Of a stretch of 64,000 nucleotides of DNA, positions 56,077 to 64,000 are shown one piece after another. The stretch spans positions 372,001 through 436,000 of the forward strand of contig NZ_ATLO01000010.1 of assembly GCF_000416235.1 (NCBI RefSeq), in the 5' to 3' direction. The notes below the pieces were generated by a model. It saw only the letters and a list, made by a program, of their open reading frames with translations, made no database searches and was not told the DNA's origin. Numbering within the stretch: position 1 is the stretch's first letter; each line of letters starts with the position of its first letter. A program made the position numbers and the translations under genes. Source of the stretch: Pseudomonas sp. CFII64. GTDB taxonomy: Bacteria > Pseudomonadota > Gammaproteobacteria > Pseudomonadales > Pseudomonadaceae.

Positions 56077-57021
56077 ATGAGCGAACTGGTCAGCCACAGT
56101 CATCCGCGTATCGCCTTGATCGGCGAGTGCATGATCGAGTTGCAGCAGCACGCTAACGGTAGCCTGCAACAGAGTTTTGGCGGCGACACGCTGAACACGG
56201 CCGTATATATCGCCCGCTTGTTGGGGCGCACGGCTCAGGTGGACTATGTCACCGCGCTGGGCGACGACAGCTTCAGCGACGCCATGTGCCGCGTCTGGGA
56301 ACAGGAAGGCATTGGCTTGAGTAAAGTGCAGCGCCTGCCGGGGCGTTTGCCCGGGTTGTATTGCATCCAGACCGATGCCAATGGCGAGAGACGCTTTCTG
56401 TATTGGCGAAAAGAAGCGGCGGTGCGTGATTGTTTCAACACGCCCGAGTCCGACGCCATTCTCGACGAGCTGCAAAACTATGACGTGGTGTACCTGAGCG
56501 GGATAACCCTGGCGGTGCTCGGCGAGCGTGGTCGCAAGCGGCTGCTGTCGCAGCTTGCGCACGTCCGGGCGCAGGGCGTGCGGGTGGTGTTCGACAATAA
56601 CTATCGACCGCGCTTGTGGGACAGTGTCGAGCAGGCTCGTGAGGCGTATCGCGCCTGCATGGCCTGCGTCGATCTGGCGCTGTTGACCGAGGACGACGAA
56701 CAGGCGCTGTTTGGTTATGCCGACAGCGAAGAGCTGCTGACGGCCTATCGCGAACGGGGCATCAGTGAAGTGGTGGTCAAGCGCGGCGCGCAGAGTTGTT
56801 TGGTGGAATCTGCCGGCGAACGCTTTGAAGTGGCCGCTCGGCCGGTAAACCTTGTGGTGGACACCACGGCGGCGGGTGATTCATTCAGTGCGGGTTATCT
56901 GTCGATGCGCCTGCGCGGCGCGAGTCCGGTGGAGGCGGCCAATGCTGGGCATCACTTGGCCAGTCTGGTGATTCAGCATCCTGGCGCGTTGATTCCGGCG
57001 AGTGTCATGCCGAATCTCTGA
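56077..57021 (+). CDS. kdgK: PfkB-family sugar kinase, probable 2-dehydro-3-deoxygluconokinase
   Basis: This 314-residue ribokinase-family kinase starts with the IALIGECMIELQ strand. It has FGGDTLNTAVYIARLLG (substrate glycines, about 35-50), an FDNNYRPRLW segment common in KDG kinases (about 168-177) and the catalytic anion-hole motif DTTAAGDSFSAGYL (about 265-278). It phosphorylates KDG to KDPG for the Entner-Doudoroff aldolase. The ATG at 56077 follows GGAG at 9 nt. Tight linkage to the lyase gene supports sequential action. Confidence 0.87.
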   Translation: MSELVSHSHPRIALIGECMIELQQHANGSLQQSFGGDTLNTAVYIARLLGRTAQVDYVTALGDDSFSDAMCRVWEQEGIGLSKVQRLPGRLPGLYCIQTDANGERRFLYWRKEAAVRDCFNTPESDAILDELQNYDVVYLSGITLAVLGERGRKRLLSQLAHVRAQGVRVVFDNNYRPRLWDSVEQAREAYRACMACVDLALLTEDDEQALFGYADSEELLTAYRERGISEVVVKRGAQSCLVESAGERFEVAARPVNLVVDTTAAGDSFSAGYLSMRLRGASPVEAANAGHHLASLVIQHPGALIPASVMPNL

Positions 57022-57026
57022 TCCGC

Positions 57027-57302
57027 TCAGTCCCGATAAAACACTTGCACGAGGTGATAGCCGAACTTGCTTTTGATCGGACCATGCACGACTCGCAATG
57101 GTTTTTTGAATATGACCTGGTCGATGGCGCCAACCATCTGGCCGGGTCTGACTTCACCCAGATCGCCGCCGCGCTTGCCGGACGGGCAAGTCGAGTGTTT
57201 TTTTGCCAGCACATCGAAGGCTTCGCCTTTGGCGATACGCACCTTGAGTTGTTCGGCTTCTTCGGCGGTCTTCACCAGAATGTGGCGGGCTTGGGCTTTC
57301 AT
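57027..57302 (-). CDS. ppiC: peptidyl-prolyl cis-trans isomerase PpiC (parvulin)
   Basis: This 91-residue single-domain parvulin starts MKAQARHILVKTAEEAEQLK. It has the parvulin motifs FDVLAKKHSTCPSGKRGGDL and GPIKSKFGYHLVQV. The length matches E. coli PpiC (93). It has no signal peptide, so it is cytoplasmic. The longer upstream frame lacks similarity and is not used. It converges with kdgK, with 5 bp between stops. Confidence 0.93.
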   Translation of the reverse strand: MKAQARHILVKTAEEAEQLKVRIAKGEAFDVLAKKHSTCPSGKRGGDLGEVRPGQMVGAIDQVIFKKPLRVVHGPIKSKFGYHLVQVFYRD

Positions 57303-57503
57303 GTGACGGACGCCTGAAGAAAAAACGGCGGCCATTATCACACAACAAGCGCAGCGGTTTTTCAAAACCTGGCGCATCAGTGATTGCGTCCGGTAACCTT
57401 CTGCGGCCAAGCTACACGCCTTCTATCGATGAACTGTCGTTCGAGGCAAGCGTCGCATGCATGTGACCTATCCTCATTTACCTTATTTCGTGCGGTGCTG
57501 ATT

Positions 57504-58679
57504 ATGGATTTTCCGGCGTTGTTGAAGATTCTGGCCAGCCAGGATGGATCGGACCTTTATCTTTCCACCGGTGCGCCGCCGTGCGCCAAGTTCAACGGCG
57601 TACTCAAGCCGTTGGGCACTGAAACCCTGAAGCCGGGTGAAATTGCCGCTGTTGCGCAAGGCATCATGGATGCCGAGCAAAAGCTCGAATTCCATCGTGA
57701 GCTGGAGATGAACCTCGCGGTTTCCATGGCCGGCATCGGCCGATTCCGGATCAACATCTTCATGCAGCGCAATGAAGTGTCCATTGTGGCGCGCAACATC
57801 AAGCTGGACATTCCGCGCTTCGAAGACCTGTTCCTGCCGCCGGTGCTGCTTGATGTGATCATGGAAAAGCACGGGCTGGTGCTGTTTGTCGGTGGCACGG
57901 GTTCGGGCAAGTCCACGTCCCTGGCGGCGCTGATCGATTACCGCAATCGCCACGCCAGCGGCCATATCATCACCATTGAAGATCCGGTGGAGTTCATTCA
58001 TCGGCACAAAAAATCGATCATCAATCAGCGCGAAGTGGGCGTCGACACGCGCAGTTTCCATTCCGCGTTGAAAAACACCCTGCGTCAGGCGCCGGACGTG
58101 ATCCTGATCGGCGAAATCCGCGACCGGGAAACCATGGAACACGCCCTGGCATTCGCCGATACCGGCCATTTGGCGATTTCCACGCTGCACGCCAACAATG
58201 CCAACCAGGCGCTGGACCGCATCATCAACTTCTTCCCGGAAGAGCGTCGCAATCAGCTGCTGCACGATCTGGGCAATAACCTCAAGGCTTTCGTCTCCCA
58301 ACGGCTGGTCAGGACTACCGACGGCAAGCGCCGTGCGGCAGTGGAAGTGATGATGGGCACGCCGACCATTCGCGACCTGATCCAGCGCAATGAACTCAAC
58401 GAGCTTAAAGGCATCATGGAAAAATCCGGCGGCCTGGGCATGCAGACCTTTGATACCGCGCTTTACGAGTTGGCGATTGAGGGGGTCATCAGCGAAGAAG
58501 AGGCGCTCAAGCACGCCGACTCACTGAACAACGTGCGTCTGCGTCTCAAGCTGCATGGGGAAGGCGGCGTCACCGGTCAGCTGACCACGCCGCCACCGCC
58601 ACCTATGCCCGCTGTGAGCGTGAAGGTAGCGGATTGGGGACTGGTGGATGAGCGTGATGAAGGCAAGCTGGACACCTGA
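57504..58679 (+). CDS. PilT/PilU-family type IV pilus retraction ATPase (solitary)
   Basis: This 391-residue hexameric ATPase has Walker A VGGTGSGKST (about 130), Asp box ITIEDPVEFIH, Walker B APDVILIGEIRDRETM and His box GHLAISTLHANNANQAL. The overall pattern is closer to PilU than PilT. The C-terminus carries a Pro-rich tail (TPPPPPMP). It normally powers pilus retraction at the inner membrane. Here it stands alone, with no pil gene nearby. The ATG at 57504 (MDFPALLKILASQDGSDLYL) fits family N-termini. Confidence 0.88.
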   Translation: MDFPALLKILASQDGSDLYLSTGAPPCAKFNGVLKPLGTETLKPGEIAAVAQGIMDAEQKLEFHRELEMNLAVSMAGIGRFRINIFMQRNEVSIVARNIKLDIPRFEDLFLPPVLLDVIMEKHGLVLFVGGTGSGKSTSLAALIDYRNRHASGHIITIEDPVEFIHRHKKSIINQREVGVDTRSFHSALKNTLRQAPDVILIGEIRDRETMEHALAFADTGHLAISTLHANNANQALDRIINFFPEERRNQLLHDLGNNLKAFVSQRLVRTTDGKRRAAVEVMMGTPTIRDLIQRNELNELKGIMEKSGGLGMQTFDTALYELAIEGVISEEEALKHADSLNNVRLRLKLHGEGGVTGQLTTPPPPPMPAVSVKVADWGLVDERDEGKLDT

Positions 58680-58680
58680 C

Positions 58681-59451
58681 TCAGCGTGCCAGCCAGCCAC
58701 CGTCGACATTCCATGCCGCGCCGCGCACTTGAATAGCCGCGTCGCTGCACAGGAACAGCACCAGTTCACCGAGCTGTGAGGGTGTAACGAACTCCAGCGA
58801 CGGTTGTTTTTCGGCCAGCAAATCGTGCCTGGCCTGCTGCGCGTCGCCGCTGGCCGCGGCGCGATCATCAATCTGCTGCTGCACCAGCGGGGTCAACACC
58901 CAGCCGGGGCAGATAGCGTTGCAGGTCACCTGAGTGGTCGCGGTCTCCAGCCCCACGACTTTGGTCAGGCCGATAACGCCATGTTTGGCGGCGACGTAGG
59001 CGGCTTTGCCGGTCGAGCCGACCAACCCATGCACCGACGCGATATTCACGATACGCCCCCAGTCCTTGTCACGCATGCCTGGCAGGCACAGCCGCGTGCT
59101 GTGGAACACTGACGACAAATTGATCGCAATGATCGAGTCCCAGCGTTCAATCGGGAAATCCTCCACCGAATCGACGTGTTGTATTCCGGCATTGTTGACG
59201 AGAATGTCGACGCCGCCGAATTCACGTTGCGCGTAGGCAACCATGTCCGCGATCTGTTCGGGTTGGCTGACGTCTGCCGGATGATGACCGACTTTGCCGC
59301 CGAATTGTTCGACCTCGGCGATCACCGCAGTGACATCGCCGAAACCATTGAGGATCAGGTTCGCGCCGGCCTTGGCCAGGGTCATGGCGATGCCCAGGCC
59401 AATGCCGCTGGTGGAACCGGTGACCAGTGCCGTTTTGCCTTGCAGACTCAT
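58681..59451 (-). CDS. bdhA: 3-hydroxybutyrate dehydrogenase
   Basis: This 256-residue NAD-dependent SDR oxidises (R)-3-hydroxybutyrate to acetoacetate. It has TGSTSGIGLG (12-21), the NNAGIQHV motif (about 90-97) typical of this enzyme, catalytic YVAAKHG (about 151-157) and CPGWVLTPLV, ending VDGGWLAR. The start at 59451 follows TGAGGA. It lies 10 bp downstream of a GntP-type permease and near an HbcR-like activator, matching the P. aeruginosa 3-hydroxybutyrate locus. Confidence 0.92.
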   Translation of the reverse strand: MSLQGKTALVTGSTSGIGLGIAMTLAKAGANLILNGFGDVTAVIAEVEQFGGKVGHHPADVSQPEQIADMVAYAQREFGGVDILVNNAGIQHVDSVEDFPIERWDSIIAINLSSVFHSTRLCLPGMRDKDWGRIVNIASVHGLVGSTGKAAYVAAKHGVIGLTKVVGLETATTQVTCNAICPGWVLTPLVQQQIDDRAAASGDAQQARHDLLAEKQPSLEFVTPSQLGELVLFLCSDAAIQVRGAAWNVDGGWLAR

Positions 59452-59461
59452 GTTGTGTTCC

Positions 59462-60853
59462 TCAAACGATACCCGTGGCGTAGAACGTGCCGATGACGAC
59501 GAACACGGCCAGGGTCTTGATAATGGTGATGCCGAAAATATCCCGATACGCCTCGCGGTGCGTGAGGCCGGTGACCGCCAGCAAGGTGATGACCGCGCCG
59601 TTGTGCGGCAGAGTGTCCATGCCGCCGCTGGCCATGGCGGCCACGCGGTGCAGCACTTCCAGCGGGATATTGGCGGCGTTGGCCGCACTGATGAAGGTGT
59701 TGGACATGGCCGCCAATGCGATGCTCATGCCACCCGACGCCGAGCCGGTTATGCCGGCGAGCAAGGTGACGGTGATTGCTTCGTTAACCAGTGGGTTGGG
59801 AATGTTCTTCAGCCAGTCCGCCAGCACCAGAAAGCCTGGCAACGAGGCGATGACCGCGCCGAAGCCGTATTCCGATGCGGTGTTCATGGCGGCGAGCAAT
59901 GCGCCACTGACCGCGCTTTTGCTGCCTTCGGCCAGACGACTGCGGATCGCGGCGAAGCCGCACACCAACACCATCAGGATGCCCGCCAGCAACGCGGCTT
60001 CCACTGCCCAGATCGCGGTCAGCTTGGCGATCTCGGTCTGGATCGGCGTCGCCATGCCCGGCAGCGCGAGGGTGTGGGTTTTGCCATACAACTGGGGAAT
60101 CCACCAGGTGAACAGCAGGTTCGCCAAGCCCACCAGAAGCAGTGGCGACAGAGCAATCAGCGGATGCGGCAGCTTGATGTCTTCGGCGGTTTCCGGCTCG
60201 TTGCGCAGTTCGGTTCCGTAACCTTCACCGGCCCTCTGCGCCTTGTTGCGCTGGCGCTGCAGATAGAGCATGCCGGCGCAAAACACGAAAATCGTACCGA
60301 TCAGACCCAGCCACGGCGCAGCCCAGGCGGTGGTGTTGAAAAAGGTCGTGGGGATGATGTTCTGGATCTGCGGCGTGCCGGGCAGGGCGTCCATGGTGAA
60401 GGAAAACGCCCCGAGCGCGATGGTCGCCGGTATCAGACGTTTGGGAATATCGCTCTGGCGAAACATTTCCGCAGCAAACGGGTAGACCGCGAACACCACC
60501 ACAAACAGCGAAACGCCGCCATAGGTGAGCAGCGCGCAGACCAGCACGATCACCAGCATGGCTTGCCGAGTACCGAGCACCCCGATGGCAGCGGCAACGA
60601 TGGCCCGGGAAAACCCGGACAGCTCGATGAGCTTGCCGAACACGGCGCCTAACAGGAATACAGGGAAGTACAACTTGACGAAGCCGACCATCTTGTCCAT
60701 GAACACCCCGGTAAACGCTGGGGCTACGGCCGAGGGGTCGGTGAGTAATACCGCACCCATGGCGGCGATGGGGGCGAAGAGGATAACGCTGTAACCACGG
60801 TACGCAGCAACCATCAACAGCGCGAGGGCTGCCAAGGCAATGATCACACTCAT
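59462..60853 (-). CDS. GntP-family permease, probable 3-hydroxybutyrate transporter
   Basis: This 463-residue secondary transporter has about 12-13 membrane helices. Family features include AFTGVFMDKMVGFVKLYFPV, a glycine-rich GSASGGMSIALAAM and ASGGMDTLPHNGAVITLLAV near the C-terminus, shared with gluconate/organic-acid permeases. The gene order permease-bdhA-activator supports 3-hydroxybutyrate uptake. AGGAGA precedes the ATG. A sigma-54 promoter lies 127 bp upstream. Confidence 0.88.
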   Translation of the reverse strand: MSVIIALAALALLMVAAYRGYSVILFAPIAAMGAVLLTDPSAVAPAFTGVFMDKMVGFVKLYFPVFLLGAVFGKLIELSGFSRAIVAAAIGVLGTRQAMLVIVLVCALLTYGGVSLFVVVFAVYPFAAEMFRQSDIPKRLIPATIALGAFSFTMDALPGTPQIQNIIPTTFFNTTAWAAPWLGLIGTIFVFCAGMLYLQRQRNKAQRAGEGYGTELRNEPETAEDIKLPHPLIALSPLLLVGLANLLFTWWIPQLYGKTHTLALPGMATPIQTEIAKLTAIWAVEAALLAGILMVLVCGFAAIRSRLAEGSKSAVSGALLAAMNTASEYGFGAVIASLPGFLVLADWLKNIPNPLVNEAITVTLLAGITGSASGGMSIALAAMSNTFISAANAANIPLEVLHRVAAMASGGMDTLPHNGAVITLLAVTGLTHREAYRDIFGITIIKTLAVFVVIGTFYATGIV

Positions 60854-60979
60854 TGAGTGTCTCCTGGCCTGGGACTACAACGAACTCAGAGGCTGCCGAG
60901 GGCACTCTGCATGGATCGCTGAATCCGGTCGGCATATTGTTATTGTTTTCGGCAGCGGCGAGGGCCGCGTACTGGGTAT

Positions 60980-60995
60980 AGCGGGTTTCATGCCA
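60980..60995 (-). promoter_or_regulatory. sigma-54 promoter of the permease-bdhA operon
   Basis: On the minus strand TGGCATGAAACCCGCT has the -24 GG and -12 GC in exact register (TGGCAYG-N4-NNGC). The -12 half (CCGCT) is weaker than TTGCA. It predicts a leader of about 115 nt before the permease. The sigma-54 activator gene adjoins the region. Confidence 0.6.
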
Positions 60996-61058
60996 TATCG
61001 CTAAGTGATTGTTTTATATTGATAATTTACAGTCCGGAACGACAAATTGCCGATCCGG

Positions 61059-61074
61059 GTCTCTTTATGGAGAC
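61059..61074. promoter_or_regulatory. candidate activator site 1 (GTCTC-N6-GAGAC)
   Basis: GTCTC-TTTATG-GAGAC is a perfect 5+5 dyad. Its centre lies about 70 bp upstream of the sigma-54 promoter, a normal distance for an enhancer-binding protein site. Confidence 0.55.
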
Positions 61075-61144
61075 AGATTGTCAGCAAATTTCAGCGTTGG
61101 CTGGCTCAGATGGCAGCAAATAGTGGCCAAAAGGATGGATCTGG

Positions 61145-61189
61145 GCCGAGTCTCAATAAAGAGATCTAGTCTCTCTATTGAGACTCGGC
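61145..61189. promoter_or_regulatory. 20-bp inverted repeat containing activator sites 2 and 3
   Basis: The arms 61145-61164 and 61170-61189 are complementary with one mismatch and a 5-nt centre TCTAG. Inside lie GTCTC-AATAAA-GAGAT (61150-61165) and GTCTC-TCTATT-GAGAC (61169-61184), 19 bp centre to centre. The right arm covers the activator stop codon and last codons. In RNA it would form a long hairpin at the end of the activator message, though no T-run follows. Confidence 0.55.
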
Positions 61190-62587
61190 AATCCCCAACG
61201 CCGCCATCTTCTTGTACAGCGTCGAACGGCCCAGGCCCAACTGACTTGCAGCTTCAACCACGCTGCCCGAGCAATTTATCAAGGCCTGTTCGATCAGTTG
61301 CCGATCGAAACGCTGTCGCGCCTGGCTGAAGGTCTCGAAGACTGCGGGCTCTACGGTGCCAAAACAGGGCCCCAAGGGAATTATCTGTCCGATTGCCGCG
61401 CGAATGTCCCGGGCATTGAGCATCAGTTCATCGCTGAGCAGAGCGGCGCGTTCCAGCACATTGCGCAGTTCCCGGATATTTCCTGGCCACGCGTGCTGCC
61501 CGAGTAAGGTCAACGCGCCGCTGTCCAGTTCGTGCTGGCTGTGCAACTCCTCAAGAATCGCTTCACTGAGGGAGGGCAAATCGTCCAGGCGTTCGCGCAA
61601 GGGCGGAACCCGAATCGGCAGGACGCTCAGGCGGTAATACAGGTCGGCGCGAAACTCGCCACGTTTGATGGCCGCTTCGAGATCAATCGAGGTGGCGGCA
61701 ATCAGGCGAATATCGCTCTGAATGACGTCATTGGAGCCTACAGGCTCGTATTCCTTTTCCTGCAATACCCTGAGCAGCTTGCTTTGCAGCGCAAGCGGCA
61801 TATCGCCGATTTCATCGAGGAACAACGTGCCGCCCTGGGCGATTTGCAGTTTGCCCGGCCGCCCTTTGCGGTCCGCGCCGGTGAAGGCCCCCGGCGCGGT
61901 GCCGAAGAACTCGGCTTCCAGCAAGGTTTCCGGGATAGCCGCGCTGTTGATGCTGACAAAGGCTTTATGCGCCCGAGGCGACGCGCTGTGAATGGCATGG
62001 GCAAGCAACTCTTTGCCAGTGCCGGTCTCGCCGAGCAGCAACACCGGCGAGTCGGCACCGGCGCTACGCCGGGCTCGACGCTTGACCTCCAGGCTCGCCG
62101 CACTGGTGCCGATGAAATGAGCGAAACTGTATTTAGCCTGGCGCGCCCGCAGTAGCGAGCGAGTGGAGGCCAGTTCTTCCTGCATGCTCAGGTAGCGCTT
62201 GAGCAGCGGCGTGAGGGCGTGCAACTCATCGAACAAGGCGAAACCGATGGCGCCGATCAGATCGCCCGACACGTCGTGGATGGGTAAACGCATAACCACC
62301 AATGGGTCTTTGGCGGTGTCCATCATGTCCAGCAGGATCGGGCGACCGTTGGTGGCGACCTGGCGCAGCAGGCTGCCGGGGATGACTTTTTCACAGGGTT
62401 GGCCCAACGCCGCGCTGGGGTCTTCCAGGCCAAAACGCCGCGCGTAGCGCTCGTTGATCCAGACAATGCGCGCGTCCTTGTCGACGATCACAGTGCCTTC
62501 GCTGGATTGCTCGATGATTTCAAACAGCGAACGGATCGCCAGTTGTCGTACCCGCCGATAATCGTGGAGGCTGTCGCTGTCTTTCAT
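61175..62587 (-). CDS. hbcR: sigma-54-dependent activator, HbcR-like
   Basis: This 470-residue enhancer-binding protein has an N-terminal PAS-like sensor (about 15-135: EGTVIVDKDARIVWINERYA), an AAA+ domain (about 160-390) with Walker A GETGTGKELL, the sigma-54 contact loop GAFTGA and Walker B GGTLFLDEIGDM, and a C-terminal Fis-type HTH (VEAASQLGLGRSTLYKKMAA). There is no receiver domain, so it senses a ligand directly. In P. aeruginosa the homologous PA2005 (HbcR) activates 3-hydroxybutyrate catabolism with RpoN, matching the neighbours here. Confidence 0.87.
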   Translation of the reverse strand: MKDSDSLHDYRRVRQLAIRSLFEIIEQSSEGTVIVDKDARIVWINERYARRFGLEDPSAALGQPCEKVIPGSLLRQVATNGRPILLDMMDTAKDPLVVMRLPIHDVSGDLIGAIGFALFDELHALTPLLKRYLSMQEELASTRSLLRARQAKYSFAHFIGTSAASLEVKRRARRSAGADSPVLLLGETGTGKELLAHAIHSASPRAHKAFVSINSAAIPETLLEAEFFGTAPGAFTGADRKGRPGKLQIAQGGTLFLDEIGDMPLALQSKLLRVLQEKEYEPVGSNDVIQSDIRLIAATSIDLEAAIKRGEFRADLYYRLSVLPIRVPPLRERLDDLPSLSEAILEELHSQHELDSGALTLLGQHAWPGNIRELRNVLERAALLSDELMLNARDIRAAIGQIIPLGPCFGTVEPAVFETFSQARQRFDRQLIEQALINCSGSVVEAASQLGLGRSTLYKKMAALGIAESQ

Positions 62588-62638
62588 GGGGTGTTCCGTT
62601 GTTTGTATCCGGCGTCTGGCCGCACAGAATGCCCGTTT

Positions 62639-64000
62639 TTAATTGAAACCCGGATGCGCCGCCGCCAGCAATTCCCTGGTGTAAGGATGCTGAGGCGCAT
62701 CGAACACATCATGGCTGGCGCCACGTTCAACGACTTTGCCGTCCTTGACCACAATCAGGTCATGGGCAAGCGCCCTGACCACTGCAAGGTCATGACTGAT
62801 AAACAGATAAGTCAGCCCGTGTTTTTCCTGCAATTGGCGCAATAGCGCCACCACCTGTTTCTGTACGGTTCGGTCCAGCGCCGAAGTCGGCTCGTCCAGC
62901 AGAATCAAGGCGGGCTTGAGCACCAGGGCACGGGCGATGGCAATTCGCTGCCGCTGCCCGCCGGAAAATTCGTGGGGGTAGCGATGACGGCTTTGCGGAT
63001 CGATCCCGACCTCTTCCAGTACCCGTATCACCTCGACTTCACACTGCAGCGGATCAAGCTCGCTATGAACTTCGAGGCCTTCGCTGATGATCTGCGCCAC
63101 CGACATGCGCGGGCTGAGACTGCCATAAGGGTCCTGAAACACTACCTGCATCTGTTTGCGCCAAGGCCGCATTTGCTTCTGCGTGAGGCCGTCCAGTGCC
63201 TGGCCCTGAAAACGAATACTGCCACGCGATTCCAGCAAGCGCAGGATTGCCTGACCAAGTGTCGATTTTCCCGAGCCGGATTCACCAACGATTCCAAGGG
63301 TTTTACCCCTTTCAATGCTCAAACTGACGTCATCCACCGCCTTGAGGTATTCCTTGTGGCGACGCAGGATGCCGCCGCCCAGGGAAAACCAGACGCGCAG
63401 GTTGTCGACTTCCAATACTTTTTCACGGCTATCACGTGGCAGTGGTTCGCCAGCAGGTTCGGCATCGAGCAACAGTTTGCTGTACGGATGTTGCGGTGCC
63501 TTGAACAGGGTCTGGCAATTGGACTGCTCGACGATTTCCCCGGCGCGCATCACACAGACACGCTGGGCGACGCTGTGCACGAGGTTCAAGTCATGGCTGA
63601 TCAGCAACAGCGACATGTTCAGACGCTGCTGCAGTTCCTTGAGCAACAGCAGGATTTTGCGCTGCACCGTGACATCCAGCGCGGTGGTCGGTTCGTCGGC
63701 AATCAGCAACTCCGGCTCGCAGGCCAACGCCATGGCGATCATCACCCGTTGCCGCTGTCCGCCGGAAAGTTCGTGAGGATAAGCCTTGAGGCGTTTTTGC
63801 GGATGCTGGATGCCCACCAGTTCAAGCAATTCGAGGATGCGTTTTTGCGCCGCGCGACCACTCAAGCCTTTGTGTAGCAACAACGTCTCGCCGATCTGCT
63901 TGGACACCGTATGCAGCGGGTTCAGCGAGGTCATCGGTTCCTGAAAGATCATTGCGATCTGATTACCGCGCAATTGGCGCAGGGTTTTACTGTTGGCACC
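62639..64000 (-). CDS. yejF: double-ATPase peptide ABC transporter protein, YejF-like (N-terminus outside window)
   Basis: The 454 visible codons are open to the window edge. The first ABC domain is missing its Walker A but keeps Q-loop [12 protein letters not shown], signature [14 protein letters not shown] and Walker [13 protein letters not shown]. The second domain is complete: [35 protein letters not shown] and [12 protein letters not shown]. The end is the oligopeptide-type [16 protein letters not shown]. Fused double ATPases of this kind (YejF, GsiA) drive peptide or microcin-C/glutathione import. The partner permease and binding-protein genes would lie to the right. Confidence 0.88.
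   Translation of the reverse strand, partial: GANSKTLRQLRGNQIAMIFQEPMTSLNPLHTVSKQIGETLLLHKGLSGRAAQKRILELLELVGIQHPQKRLKAYPHELSGGQRQRVMIAMALACEPELLIADEPTTALDVTVQRKILLLLKELQQRLNMSLLLISHDLNLVHSVAQRVCVMRAGEIVEQSNCQTLFKAPQHPYSKLLLDAEPAGEPLPRDSREKVLEVDNLRVWFSLGGGILRRHKEYLKAVDDVSLSIERGKTLGIVGESGSGKSTLGQAILRLLESRGSIRFQGQALDGLTQKQMRPWRKQMQVVFQDPYGSLSPRMSVAQIISEGLEVHSELDPLQCEVEVIRVLEEVGIDPQSRHRYPHEFSGGQRQRIAIARALVLKPALILLDEPTSALDRTVQKQVVALLRQLQEKHGLTYLFISHDLAVVRALAHDLIVVKDGKVVERGASHDVFDAPQHPYTRELLAAAHPGFN

Larger units (their letters stand above)
60854..61174. other. control region of the 3-hydroxybutyrate operon
   Basis: These 321 bp hold no gene. They contain a sigma-54 promoter (60980-60995) reading toward the permease and three dyads GTCTC-N6-GAGAC (61059, 61150 and 61169), the last two forming a 20-bp inverted repeat that reaches into the end of the activator gene. 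Confidence 0.7.

Noticed and set aside
59294..60652. 452-codon open frame antisense to the GntP-type permease
   Set aside because: Shadow of the permease gene; the translation is hydrophilic and domain-free.

Overview
The window looks like chromosome from a Pseudomonas of the P. fluorescens / P. syringae side of the genus. The evidence is high-GC coding sequence, the gene content (muxABC-opmB, a MucR-like MHYT/GGDEF/EAL protein, tamAB, a glgE-treS/pep2-glgB operon, bdhA with a GntP-type permease and an HbcR-like activator) and Pseudomonas-type REP palindromes. It is almost fully coding. I see no rRNA, tRNA, CRISPR array, insertion sequence, integrase or phage gene. Mobile-type signals are limited to short REP-like repeats and one HigBA toxin-antitoxin pair.

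1-6.4 kb: end of a leucine-degradation locus (LiuR-like MerR regulator followed by HMG-CoA lyase, cut by the window edge), a LysR / acyl-CoA dehydrogenase divergent pair, a PstS-like/OmpA fusion, exonuclease III and a GNAT enzyme. 6.4-11.9 kb: tamA-tamB, the outer-membrane translocation and assembly module. 12-14.6 kb: aldo/keto reductase, divergent LysR regulator, and Tpx with a terminator. 14.8-23.9 kb: the muxABC-opmB RND efflux operon, with a short repeat inserted between muxB and muxC. 24-31.3 kb: a c-di-GMP enzyme, an SDR, a MocR-type regulator, an isolated ccoG, a small DUF3203-like protein, an MgtC-family protein and a small proline-rich protein. 31.6-39.2 kb: the GlgE alpha-glucan/trehalose operon behind a good match to an AlgU (RpoE-type) promoter. 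39.3-50.2 kb: an autotransporter with about 20-residue passenger repeats, an EEP-family hydrolase, a YhhS-like MFS exporter, a periplasmic lactonase-fold beta-propeller, a YbiT-type ABC-F ATPase, HigBA, and several small stress-type or envelope proteins.

50.4-57.0 kb: an eight-gene catabolic block. It holds an amino-acid-type ABC importer (binding protein, two permeases, ATPase), RidA, an IclR regulator, a DSD1/D-threonine-aldolase-fold lyase and a PfkB sugar kinase. Together they are best explained as D-glucosaminate (2-amino-2-deoxy-D-gluconate) uptake and conversion through 2-keto-3-deoxygluconate to KDPG. A sigma-54-like promoter and an IclR-type dyad precede it.

57.0-64.0 kb: PpiC parvulin, a solitary PilT/PilU-family ATPase, then the 3-hydroxybutyrate locus (dehydrogenase, GntP-type permease, HbcR-like sigma-54 activator). 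Its control region carries a sigma-54 promoter and three copies of GTCTC-N6-GAGAC. A YejF-like double-ATPase ABC protein is cut by the right edge. The most informative signals in the window are regulatory: dyads and alternative-sigma promoters that fit the adjacent regulators.
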